Shown here piece by piece: positions 1 through 5,067 of a stretch of 5,139 bases of DNA. Source of the DNA: JBGLNJ01 sp964353405 (GTDB lineage Bacteria > Chloroflexota > Anaerolineae > Fen-1058). Position numbers and translations under genes: made by a program. Below the pieces are notes generated by a model, which worked only from the letters and a program-made list of their open reading frames with translations, had not been told where the DNA came from and did not search any database. The first letter of the stretch is position 1; each line of letters opens with the position of its first letter. The DNA lies in NCBI GenBank assembly GCA_964353405.1, contig CAYGWJ010000377.1:1-5139 (forward strand), given 5' to 3'.

Positions 1-1977
1 GCCCACATAGCCCGGAGGGGCGCCAATGAGGCGCGAGACGGAATGTTTTTCCATATATTCCGACATGTCGATGCGCGTCATCGCCTGGTCGTCATTGAAC
101 AGGAACGACGCCAGCGCCTTGGTGAGTTCGGTCTTGCCCACGCCCGTGGGGCCGAGAAAGATGAACGAGCCAAGCGGGCGGTTGGGGTCTTGAAGGCCAG
201 AGCGAGCGCGGCGCACCGCATTCGAGACGGCGCTCACCGCTTCATCTTGCCCGATGACGCGCAGGTGCAGTCGCTCTTCCATCTTGACCAACTTTTCGAC
301 TTCGCCTTCCAGCAGCTTGCTCACGGGCACGCCCGTCCACTTGCTGACGACCTCGGCCACGTCTTGCGCGTCCACTTCTTGCTTCAAGAGTGTGTTGCCG
401 CCGGCTTGGCGCGCTGCGTGTGCTTCGGCTTCGGCCAGTTGCTTTTCAAGACCGGTCAAGGTGCCGTACTGCAACTCGGCGGCTCTGTTGTAATCATACT
501 CGCGCTGCGCCCGCTCGATCTCGACGCGCGTCGCGTCCATCTGTTCTTTGATCGTCTGCGTGCGCTTGATGACCTCGCGCTCGCGCTGCAACTGCGCTTC
601 GAGCGCGTTGCGCTTTTCGCGCAAATCGGCCAGTTCTTGCTCGATTCTTTCGAGCCGTTCCTTGCTGGCCCGGTCCTTTTCTTTCTTGAGCGCCTCGCGC
701 TCGATTTCAAGCTGCATCATGCGCCGCTTGAGCGTGTCCAGTTCCTGCGGGTCGCTGGTGATTTCCATGCGCAGGCGCGCCGCCGATTCGTCAATCAGGT
801 CAATCGCCTTGTCCGGCAGAAAGCGGTCGCTGATATAGCGATCGGACAGCACGGCGGCGGCGACAATCGCGCCGTCGGTGATGCGGACGCCGTGATGTGT
901 CTCGTAGCGTTCCTTCAATCCGCGCAAGATGCTGATCGTATCCTCGACGGACGGCGGCTCGACGACCACCGGCTGGAAGCGCCGCTCGAATGCAGCGTCT
1001 TTTTCCACGTGCTTGCGATACTCGTCAAGCGTCGTCGCGCCGACCATGTGCAATTCACCGCGCGCCAGCATCGGCTTGAGCATGTTGCCCGCGTCCATCG
1101 CACCCTCCGCCGCGCCCGCGCCGACGACGGTGTGCAGCTCGTCCACGAACAGGATGATATCGTCGCGCTCCTGTATCTCTTTGAGCACAGCCTTCAAGCG
1201 TTCCTCAAACTCGCCGCGGTATTTTGCGCCGGCGATGAGTGCGCCCATGTCCAGCGCCACAACGCGCTTGTTCTTGAGCGCCTCGGGCACGTCGCCACGC
1301 ATGATGCGCTGAGCCAGCCCCTCGACGATGGCGGTCTTGCCTACGCCCGGCTCGCCGATAAGCACCGGGTTGTTCTTGGTGCGGCGTGAGAGAATCTGGA
1401 TCACGCGGCGAATTTCGGCGTCGCGCCCGATGACGGGGTCGAGCTTGCCGCGCCGAGCCAGATCGGTCAGGTCGCGCCCGTACTTGTCCAGCGAGGCATA
1501 CGTGCCTTCGGGCGTGGGGCTGGTGACGCGCTGCGTGCCACGCACTTGTCGCAGCGCCATGAGCAAGGCGTCGCGCGTGAGACCGGCTTGCTGCAAGATG
1601 TGTTGGGCCGCGCCGGAGGCGTTTTGCAGGATCGAAAGGAGCAAGTGCTCCGTCGAAACGTACTCGTCGCCAAACTGGGCCAGTTCGTCGTGCGCACGCG
1701 TCAGCACGCTGCGCAGACGCGGCGAGATGGCCAGGTGCACATCGCCGCTCACACGCGGCAGCTTGCCCAGCTCGGTGCGGACTTGTTGCACGAGCGCGCC
1801 GACGGGCAGATTGAGCTGGGCCAGCACCTGCGGCACTACGCCGTCGCTCTGGTCGAGCAGAGCCAACAGCAGATGCTCCGGCTCGACCTGGCTGTTGGCG
1901 TTGCGCTCGGCGGTAGCCTGCGCTGCCAGGATCGCTTGTTGTGATTTTTGCGTAAAGCGGTTCGTATCGAATGACAT
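1..1977 (-). CDS. clpB: ATP-dependent disaggregase ClpB (Hsp104 family), 3' end cut by window edge
   Basis: Reading the minus strand from the ATG at 1977 gives 659 uninterrupted codons to the window edge; about 200 C-terminal residues of a usual ~860 lie outside. Domains seen in order: Clp N-domain double repeat (about 1-145); first AAA+ module with Walker A GEPGVGKT (208-215), pore loop KYRG (252-255), Walker B with VDE (278-280) and arginines in FERRFQP (330-336); a long charged coiled-coil middle domain (about 400-525); second AAA+ module starting near 540 with Walker A GPTGVGKT (609-616). It stops inside GAPPGYVG, before the second Walker B. The long middle domain separates ClpB from ClpA and ClpC. 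Known family role: a cytoplasmic hexamer that threads aggregated proteins through its pore using ATP, working with DnaK/DnaJ/GrpE. No frameshift or missing motif is visible. The start is fixed by AGGAGG seven bases upstream. A CIRCE-like inverted repeat lies upstream, and 163 bp separate it from the preceding gene, so it probably has its own promoter. Confidence 0.97.
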   Translation of the reverse strand, partial: MSFDTNRFTQKSQQAILAAQATAERNANSQVEPEHLLLALLDQSDGVVPQVLAQLNLPVGALVQQVRTELGKLPRVSGDVHLAISPRLRSVLTRAHDELAQFGDEYVSTEHLLLSILQNASGAAQHILQQAGLTRDALLMALRQVRGTQRVTSPTPEGTYASLDKYGRDLTDLARRGKLDPVIGRDAEIRRVIQILSRRTKNNPVLIGEPGVGKTAIVEGLAQRIMRGDVPEALKNKRVVALDMGALIAGAKYRGEFEERLKAVLKEIQERDDIILFVDELHTVVGAGAAEGAMDAGNMLKPMLARGELHMVGATTLDEYRKHVEKDAAFERRFQPVVVEPPSVEDTISILRGLKERYETHHGVRITDGAIVAAAVLSDRYISDRFLPDKAIDLIDESAARLRMEITSDPQELDTLKRRMMQLEIEREALKKEKDRASKERLERIEQELADLREKRNALEAQLQREREVIKRTQTIKEQMDATRVEIERAQREYDYNRAAELQYGTLTGLEKQLAEAEAHAARQAGGNTLLKQEVDAQDVAEVVSKWTGVPVSKLLEGEVEKLVKMEERLHLRVIGQDEAVSAVSNAVRRARSGLQDPNRPLGSFIFLGPTGVGKTELTKALASFLFNDDQAMTRIDMSEYMEKHSVSRLIGAPPGYVG

Positions 1978-1984
1978 GTGCTTC

Positions 1985-1990
1985 CCTCCT
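1985..1990 (-). promoter_or_regulatory. Shine-Dalgarno site of clpB
   Basis: The minus strand reads AGGAGG, a full match to the anti-Shine-Dalgarno sequence, seven bases before the ATG at 1977. It decides the start of clpB and is the strongest ribosome binding site in the window, in keeping with a highly expressed stress protein. Confidence 0.85.
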
Positions 1991-2010
1991 GATAAATCCT
2001 GGCGAAAGGA

Positions 2011-2037
2011 TAACACTCGCTTGTCAGAAGAATGTTA
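2011..2037 (-). promoter_or_regulatory. CIRCE-like inverted repeat / possible clpB operator and promoter
   Basis: The minus strand carries TAACATTC, 11 bases, then GAGTGTTA; seven of eight positions pair. This resembles the HrcA operator CIRCE (TTAGCACTC, 9 bases, GAGTGCTAA), but the arms differ in places and the spacing is 11 rather than 9. It lies 34-60 bases upstream of the clpB ATG, a sensible place for an operator. An extended -10-like TGTTATCCT (2015 down to 2007) overlaps the proximal arm. The nearest -35-like TTAACA (2038 to 2033) is 20 bases away, which is too far for a standard promoter. CIRCE identity is an inference; the repeat could be another heat-shock repressor site or chance. 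No convincing intrinsic terminator for the upstream gene was seen in the rest of the 1978-2140 gap. Confidence 0.35.
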
Positions 2038-2140
2038 ATTTTGTGTTGGAGATGTGTTAGAAGCAAGCTCCCAACGGTTTGTGTAGCCCCGGCTTGTCGT
2101 TAAAAGCGAGGCTGCGCGTCATGGCAATACCCTCGTGCCG

Positions 2141-3496
2141 CTACGGCTTGACGATGTCTTCCGTGTAGACTGCCTCGAACGCGCTGCCCGGCACGGTCTT
2201 GAGCTGGTTGAGATCGTCGTCGTCCCAGCGGGAATCGCTTGCGCCGGTAATGAACCAGCTTGAGCCATTATCGGCGACCAGCATGCCGTACTTTTTGAGT
2301 GCGATGAGGATCACGCGCGCCTGGCCCGTGAAACGCGCGATGTCGTAACTGGACTTGAGGCGCAGGCGCAGGCCCATCGGCGGCAGGTAGGGATCGGTGG
2401 AACTGCTGGCAAAGTGAGTAGCCGGGTGAATATACGCGCGCTGTGTGCGCCAGACGGTAAAGCGCACCGCGTGGTTGATCGCACCGGCCGCCACCTCGTC
2501 ATAGCGCACCAGTCCGGGCAGGATCGGCAGGCCCGCCGCGTCCGCCGAAGTCCAGCCTTCCGGCCGCAGCACATTCGAGGTCATGGTAAAGACAGCGCCG
2601 GAGCCGGCCGTCCAGCCTGGGCCGCTTTGATCTTGGCGGGCGTGGTACAACTCGTACAGCTTGCACTCGCCTGAATTGAAGACGAGCACGTGGCGGTCGC
2701 CGGTGCTATCTGTGCCGCCTTCAATCGGAGCATCCGGCGGAATGGGGTAGGGACCGGGGTCGCTTTCGTCGCCGTACTCGTCGAATGTGATCGGAACGAG
2801 CGGCTGCGTCCCAGGCACGACGGTATAGGGAATGCCGTAGCCGACGAAAGAGCCGAAATCGGCGTGCAGGTATTTGTTGCCCGTGCTGTTGATGCTGGTG
2901 ATGTAATAGGCAGAGTTGGGATGAACTCGAAGACTCGAAATGTCTTGGTTCCACGGGTTATCGGCAGGAAACATGGGACATCCGGCCAGCGTGGGACCAC
3001 CTGCGTCGTGCAAGACAACGGGCAGATAGAGCACGGGACTCACCTGGACGATCGTCAGTGGGTTGCCGTTCCGGTCGCTCCCGGTACTCAAAGTGTAAAA
3101 GCAGCCGGCACTATATTCGACCAGGCCGGTGACATCCAAGTGGTGAGTGACACGGGGCAGCAGAGGAATGGTTGCGACAAAAGGCATGTAAGTTGTGCCC
3201 GAGACTTTGCTAGTGGAGGTGACCGTGCCGGCCTCACTGGTGACGGTGATGATACGACCTCGGCCCAGGATGACGCGGATCGTCTGGGTAAACAGCGTCG
3301 TCGGCGAGGTGACCGGATCAACCCATAGCGGCTCTGGTGTCGGAAATGGCGCGGGTGGCGGCGGGCAGTCAGAGGGCGCGGCGACTTGACCTGAGACGGG
3401 CGCAGCACCAGAGCGGGATGCTCCAGCATACAACGCGAGTCCGAGGATTAAACCCACAAGGCCGATGAGAGCCGAGCCGCGCAGCCAGTTAGTCAT
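2141..3496 (-). CDS. secreted or membrane-anchored protein of unknown function
   Basis: 451 residues from an ATG with GAGGG four bases upstream. The N-terminus has positive residues (R6), a hydrophobic stretch (about 8-26) and a possible signal peptidase site after AGA (24-26), so export or N-terminal anchoring is likely. A proline-rich linker (45-57) leads to a beta-rich region (about 60-165) containing TYMPFVA and LYLPVVL segments. A sharply conserved-looking C-terminal domain (about 172-445) follows, with FPADNPWNQDIS (176-187), an acidic/proline stretch (239-258), GDRHVLVF (266-273), LRPEGWTSADAAGLPILPGL (310-329), INHAVRF (340-346), NGSSWFI (410-416) and a DDDD run (425-428). I recognise this C-terminal pattern as recurring in uncharacterised bacterial secreted proteins but cannot give a family name or activity. 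The GDRH and INHA segments could hold active-site polar residues; that is a guess. There are four cysteines (44, 132, 173, 278), possibly disulfide-bonded outside the cell. It starts 15 bp after the stop of the dehydrogenase-like gene, so the two are probably co-transcribed and may be translationally coupled. Confidence 0.85.
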   Translation of the reverse strand: MTNWLRGSALIGLVGLILGLALYAGASRSGAAPVSGQVAAPSDCPPPPAPFPTPEPLWVDPVTSPTTLFTQTIRVILGRGRIITVTSEAGTVTSTSKVSGTTYMPFVATIPLLPRVTHHLDVTGLVEYSAGCFYTLSTGSDRNGNPLTIVQVSPVLYLPVVLHDAGGPTLAGCPMFPADNPWNQDISSLRVHPNSAYYITSINSTGNKYLHADFGSFVGYGIPYTVVPGTQPLVPITFDEYGDESDPGPYPIPPDAPIEGGTDSTGDRHVLVFNSGECKLYELYHARQDQSGPGWTAGSGAVFTMTSNVLRPEGWTSADAAGLPILPGLVRYDEVAAGAINHAVRFTVWRTQRAYIHPATHFASSSTDPYLPPMGLRLRLKSSYDIARFTGQARVILIALKKYGMLVADNGSSWFITGASDSRWDDDDLNQLKTVPGSAFEAVYTEDIVKP

Positions 3497-3511
3497 TCGT
3501 CCCTCGTCAGA

Positions 3512-4486
3512 CTATAGAGCCAGCCAGGTTCCGAGGCCGCGTTCCTTGGCGCGGCGATAGATTTCCGGCGCAACGGCCATGTCGTCCATCGCCAGGCCCA
3601 GGTTTATCGCTATCGTCCGCTCGCTATCTATTTCGCGCCCTGGCTTCAGTCCAGCCACAATCTCACCCAGGTCAGCGTATGGGTCTGGCGTCGTCTGGAA
3701 ATAACCGACGCTCCGATAGTACTGGAACTGAGCGTGGTCGTCGGTGCTGAGCTTGTCGAACTGGGCGAGCGCGTCGCCTTTCCAGTAAGAGTCAAAGTCA
3801 ACCGCGCTGGCAAACGCGCCCGGCCTCAGCCAGTCTTTTTCAATCGTCGGCGTGGGATGCTTGAGGATGGGGCCGGACGTGACGACGAGGTCGCTTTCGA
3901 TCACAGCCTGCCTGGGCGCGTCCACGCCGACGATGTCGAGGTCGAGCTGCGCCGACATTTCTTCGATGTATCTGCGCTGGACATCCGGAAAAATGTCATA
4001 GGCATACACGCGCTTGACAGGAAAGAGCGAAGCGAGCGCAATCAGGTTGGTGCGTCCCTGCACACCGCAGGCCAGGATGCCCACGACCTCGCTCTGCTTG
4101 CGCGCCAGGTATTTGGCCGCCAGCGCCGAAGCCGCGCCCGTGCGATAGGCTGTGATCCACGTGCAGTCCATCACCGCGTAGGGTAGACCGGTCTCAGCGT
4201 CGTTGAGGATGAGGAGGCCGGTGATGTAGGGCAAGCCGCGTTTATGGTTGTCGGGATAGCCGCTGACCCACTTGATGCCGGCTGACTGGAGTGCCGGGAT
4301 GAAGGCCGGCATGGCATGGATAAAGGCATCCGGCTGAGTGTGGATGCCGGGTTTGGGTGGCATCTCGACGCGGCCGTGACCTTTTTCCTTAAAGGCTGCT
4401 TCAAGCAAGCTCATAATCGTGGGCATGTCGAGCGCCACGCTTTCTACGTCGGCGCGGGAAAGGTAGAGAAGTTGGTGCATGGTCAT
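3512..4486 (-). CDS. ornithine cyclodeaminase / mu-crystallin family dehydrogenase
   Basis: 324 residues. The family includes ornithine cyclodeaminase, archaeal alanine dehydrogenase, imine reductases and mu-crystallin, all NAD(P)-dependent and cytoplasmic. Seen here: an N-terminal substrate-domain part with R39 (GRVEMP) and K72 (GIKWVSGYP), the sequence ITGLLILNDAETGLP (88-102), and YRTGAAS (114-120) with the conserved arginine. A Rossmann segment VVGILACGVQGR (134-145) is followed by an acidic residue after the second strand (D164 in YAYDIFP), which suggests NAD rather than NADP. Oddities: the first glycine of the nucleotide-binding motif is alanine (A139). In addition, the usual GD-x-PGK-type catalytic segment is replaced by VDFDSYWKGD (229-238). 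A true ornithine cyclodeaminase is therefore unlikely, and the substrate cannot be named. The ATG at 4486 was chosen because GGAGG sits five bases before it; an in-frame GTG at 4513 lies inside a repeat hairpin, and an ATG at 4480 is possible. It overlaps nothing and is followed after 15 bp by the secreted-protein gene. Confidence 0.9.
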   Translation of the reverse strand: MTMHQLLYLSRADVESVALDMPTIMSLLEAAFKEKGHGRVEMPPKPGIHTQPDAFIHAMPAFIPALQSAGIKWVSGYPDNHKRGLPYITGLLILNDAETGLPYAVMDCTWITAYRTGAASALAAKYLARKQSEVVGILACGVQGRTNLIALASLFPVKRVYAYDIFPDVQRRYIEEMSAQLDLDIVGVDAPRQAVIESDLVVTSGPILKHPTPTIEKDWLRPGAFASAVDFDSYWKGDALAQFDKLSTDDHAQFQYYRSVGYFQTTPDPYADLGEIVAGLKPGREIDSERTIAINLGLAMDDMAVAPEIYRRAKERGLGTWLAL

Positions 4487-4490
4487 GGAA

Positions 4491-4496
4491 GCCTCC
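4491..4496 (-). promoter_or_regulatory. Shine-Dalgarno site deciding the cyclodeaminase-family start
   Basis: The minus strand reads GGAGGC, with GGAGG five bases before the ATG at 4486. This favours the 324-residue form over a longer one starting with GTG at 4513. The REP-like palindrome at 4504-4529 ends seven bases upstream, so a folded hairpin would stand directly next to the ribosome site on the mRNA. Confidence 0.75.
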
Positions 4497-4503
4497 GATT
4501 GGG

Positions 4504-4529
4504 GGGCAGACACGCAGGTCTGCCCCTAC
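4504..4529 (-). repeat. REP-like palindrome A1 (GTAG head)
   Basis: On the minus strand: head GTAG (4529-4526), arm GGGCAGAC, loop CTGCGT (4517-4512), arm GTCTGCCC. The eight-base stem is perfect, with one extra G-C pair possible outside it. Its variable arm pair is AG/CT. It sits between the RAYT remnant and the enzyme gene and is followed on the minus strand by no T-run, so it does not look like an intrinsic terminator. A further small inverted repeat, CTACG-ATTG-CGTAG, occupies 4526-4539. Confidence 0.75.
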
Positions 4530-4544
4530 GATTGCGTAGTATCT

Positions 4545-4633
4545 GTTTGGGCGAGCGTCGTTTGAGTGAGCATCGTCGGGCGAGCTCCGTTGGGGCGAAC
4601 CCCGTTGGGGCGAACCCCGTTGGGGCGAACCCC
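4545..4633 (+). repeat. 15-bp tandem array, GTTGGGGCGAACCCC type
   Basis: Three perfect units start at 4589, 4604 and 4619. They are preceded by three decayed units at 4545 and 4560 (15 bp each) and 4575 (14 bp), and the array runs directly into palindrome B1 at 4634. Each perfect unit equals the head and left arm of B1 (GTTG then GGGCGAAC) plus CCC, so the array looks like amplification of half an element. Each unit also contains GGGG-CGAA-CCCC, a small perfect hairpin. Decay increases away from B1. No gene is supported in 4487-4645; this array and the palindromes A1 and B1 account for nearly all of it. Confidence 0.8.
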
Positions 4634-4659
4634 GTTGGGGCGAACCTATGTGTTCGCCC
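4634..4659 (+). repeat. REP-like palindrome B1 (GTTG head)
   Basis: Plus strand: head GTTG (4634-4637), arm GGGCGAAC, loop CTATGT (4646-4651), arm GTTCGCCC (4652-4659). The stem has eight perfect pairs with variable pair GA/TC. The complement of the loop, ACATAG, supplies the TAG stop codon of the RAYT remnant (4648-4646), so the element overlaps the 3' end of that reading frame. Confidence 0.75.
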
Positions 4660-4912
4660 TCGATGCCTGTTGGCGAAATGGATTTTCTTGGTCCAATGCC
4701 CATTTGACCGGATTCTCGGCGATATACTTGCGTATGAGTTCAAGTTCAGATTCACCGCGGATGATGTGTTCATAATAATTGCGTTGCCACAGTTTGCCGC
4801 GAAATTGAGGCCAACCGCATTGTTTGACCCCGCGAATGTATTCGTTGGTGGTCATCGTTTTGAACCATTGGATGATTTGCGATAACGGCGCGTGGGGTCG
4901 TTGTTGGGACAT
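4646..4912 (-). pseudogene. REP-associated tyrosine transposase (RAYT / IS200-like Y1), C-terminal remnant
   Basis: 88 residues from the ATG at 4912. The segments LSQIIQWFKTM (10-20), KLWQRNYYEHIIR (40-52) and LELIRKYIAENPVKW (58-72) are typical of the C-terminal part of RAYT proteins. Y63 in RKYIAENP is the likely catalytic tyrosine of the Y1 transposase fold. Known family role: a DNA-cleaving enzyme that recognises GTAG-headed REP palindromes. The N-terminal part with the paired histidines (HUH motif) is absent here. The frame stays open through the repeats as far as 5068, encoding GADLRVGP and GAPQP peptides, until a TGA at 5071-5069. No in-frame start other than ATG 4912 exists there, and that ATG has no Shine-Dalgarno. 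I therefore call it a remnant, probably of a gene whose 5' part lies or lay to the right. Alternatively the stop is a recent or assembly-level error in a gene with an in-frame repeat linker. Tail residues from about 79 on, ending RANT, come from sequence that merges into palindrome B1. Confidence 0.72.
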
Positions 4913-4917
4913 ACTTG

Positions 4918-4932
4918 GTTGGGGTGCACCAG
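4918..4932 (+). repeat. single 15-bp unit, GTTGGGGTGCACCAG
   Basis: One copy of the 15-bp unit found at the right edge of the window, with one change (C to T at the eighth base). It abuts palindrome B2 and marks the left end of the right-hand repeat block, just outside the ATG of the RAYT remnant. Confidence 0.7.
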
Positions 4933-4958
4933 GTTGGGGCGCACCTATGTGTGCGCCC
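4933..4958 (+). repeat. REP-like palindrome B2 (GTTG head)
   Basis: Head GTTG (4933-4936), arm GGGCGCAC, loop CTATGT (4945-4950), arm GTGCGCCC. The eight-pair stem is perfect with variable pair GC/GC. It faces palindrome A2 tail to tail across the six-base spacer TGGTCT. Confidence 0.75.
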
Positions 4959-4964
4959 TGGTCT

Positions 4965-4990
4965 GGGCCGACACGCAGGTCGGCCCCTAC
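4965..4990 (-). repeat. REP-like palindrome A2 (GTAG head)
   Basis: Minus strand: head GTAG (4990-4987), arm GGGCCGAC, loop CTGCGT (4978-4973), arm GTCGGCCC. The stem is perfect with variable pair CG/CG. In the frame leading into the RAYT remnant it encodes VGADLRVGP. Together with B2 it forms an inverted pair like the BIMEs built from REP elements in enterobacteria. Confidence 0.75.
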
Positions 4991-5007
4991 AGATCGGGGC
5001 GCGCCAG

Positions 5008-5033
5008 GTTGGGGCGCACCTATGTGTGCGCCC
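5008..5033 (+). repeat. REP-like palindrome B3 (GTTG head)
   Basis: Identical in sequence to B2 and lying 75 bp to its right as part of the duplicated composite unit. Head GTTG at 5008-5011 and loop CTATGT at 5020-5025. Confidence 0.75.
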
Positions 5034-5039
5034 TGGTCT

Positions 5040-5065
5040 GGGCCGACACGCAGGTCGGCCCCTAC
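5040..5065 (-). repeat. REP-like palindrome A3 (GTAG head)
   Basis: Identical to A2, 75 bp to its right, with the GTAG head at 5065-5062 and the loop at 5053-5048. The TGA that closes the transposase-linked frame (5071-5069) lies just beyond its head. Confidence 0.75.
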
Positions 5066-5067
5066 AG

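Noticed and set aside
43..1389. Long plus-strand open frame of 448 codons
   Set aside because: It is antisense to clpB, whose minus-strand frame is unbroken and carries all expected motifs. The plus-strand product shows no recognisable domain; it is a by-product of GC-rich codon use.
1328..2038. Plus-strand open frame of 236 codons
   Set aside because: It lies opposite the clpB N-terminal region and the clpB ribosome site, and its serine/arginine-rich product has no recognisable motif.
2060..2140. Terminator between the secreted-protein gene and clpB
   Set aside because: Only weak pairings (CAAGC/GCTTG with a large loop, GGCA/TGCC) are present, and neither is followed by a T-run in a convincing position.
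2690..3328. Plus-strand open frame of 212 codons
   Set aside because: It is antisense to the secreted-protein gene, which has a ribosome site, a signal sequence and conserved-looking motifs.
4487..4513. GTG at 4513 as start of the cyclodeaminase-family gene
   Set aside because: The extra nine residues come from the A1 hairpin, and the GTG lacks a ribosome site. GGAGG stands five bases before the ATG at 4486.
4504..4529. Intrinsic terminator for the RAYT remnant
   Set aside because: The stem is strong, but no T-run follows it on the minus strand; the next bases are C-rich and lead into the ribosome site.
4589..4640. G-quadruplex from four GGGG runs
   Set aside because: Each G-run is paired locally with a CCCC run in the same unit, so short hairpins are the more likely fold.
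4401..4703. Minus-strand open frame of 100 codons with GSPQR repeats
   Set aside because: It overlaps the RAYT remnant and the start of the enzyme gene out of frame, and has no domain. It does show that the left array encodes peptides parallel to GAPQP.
4316..4885. Plus-strand open frame of 189 codons containing VGANP repeats
   Set aside because: It crosses the start of the enzyme gene, the 15-bp array and the RAYT remnant in antisense. The peptide repeat is just the 15-bp DNA repeat read in another frame.
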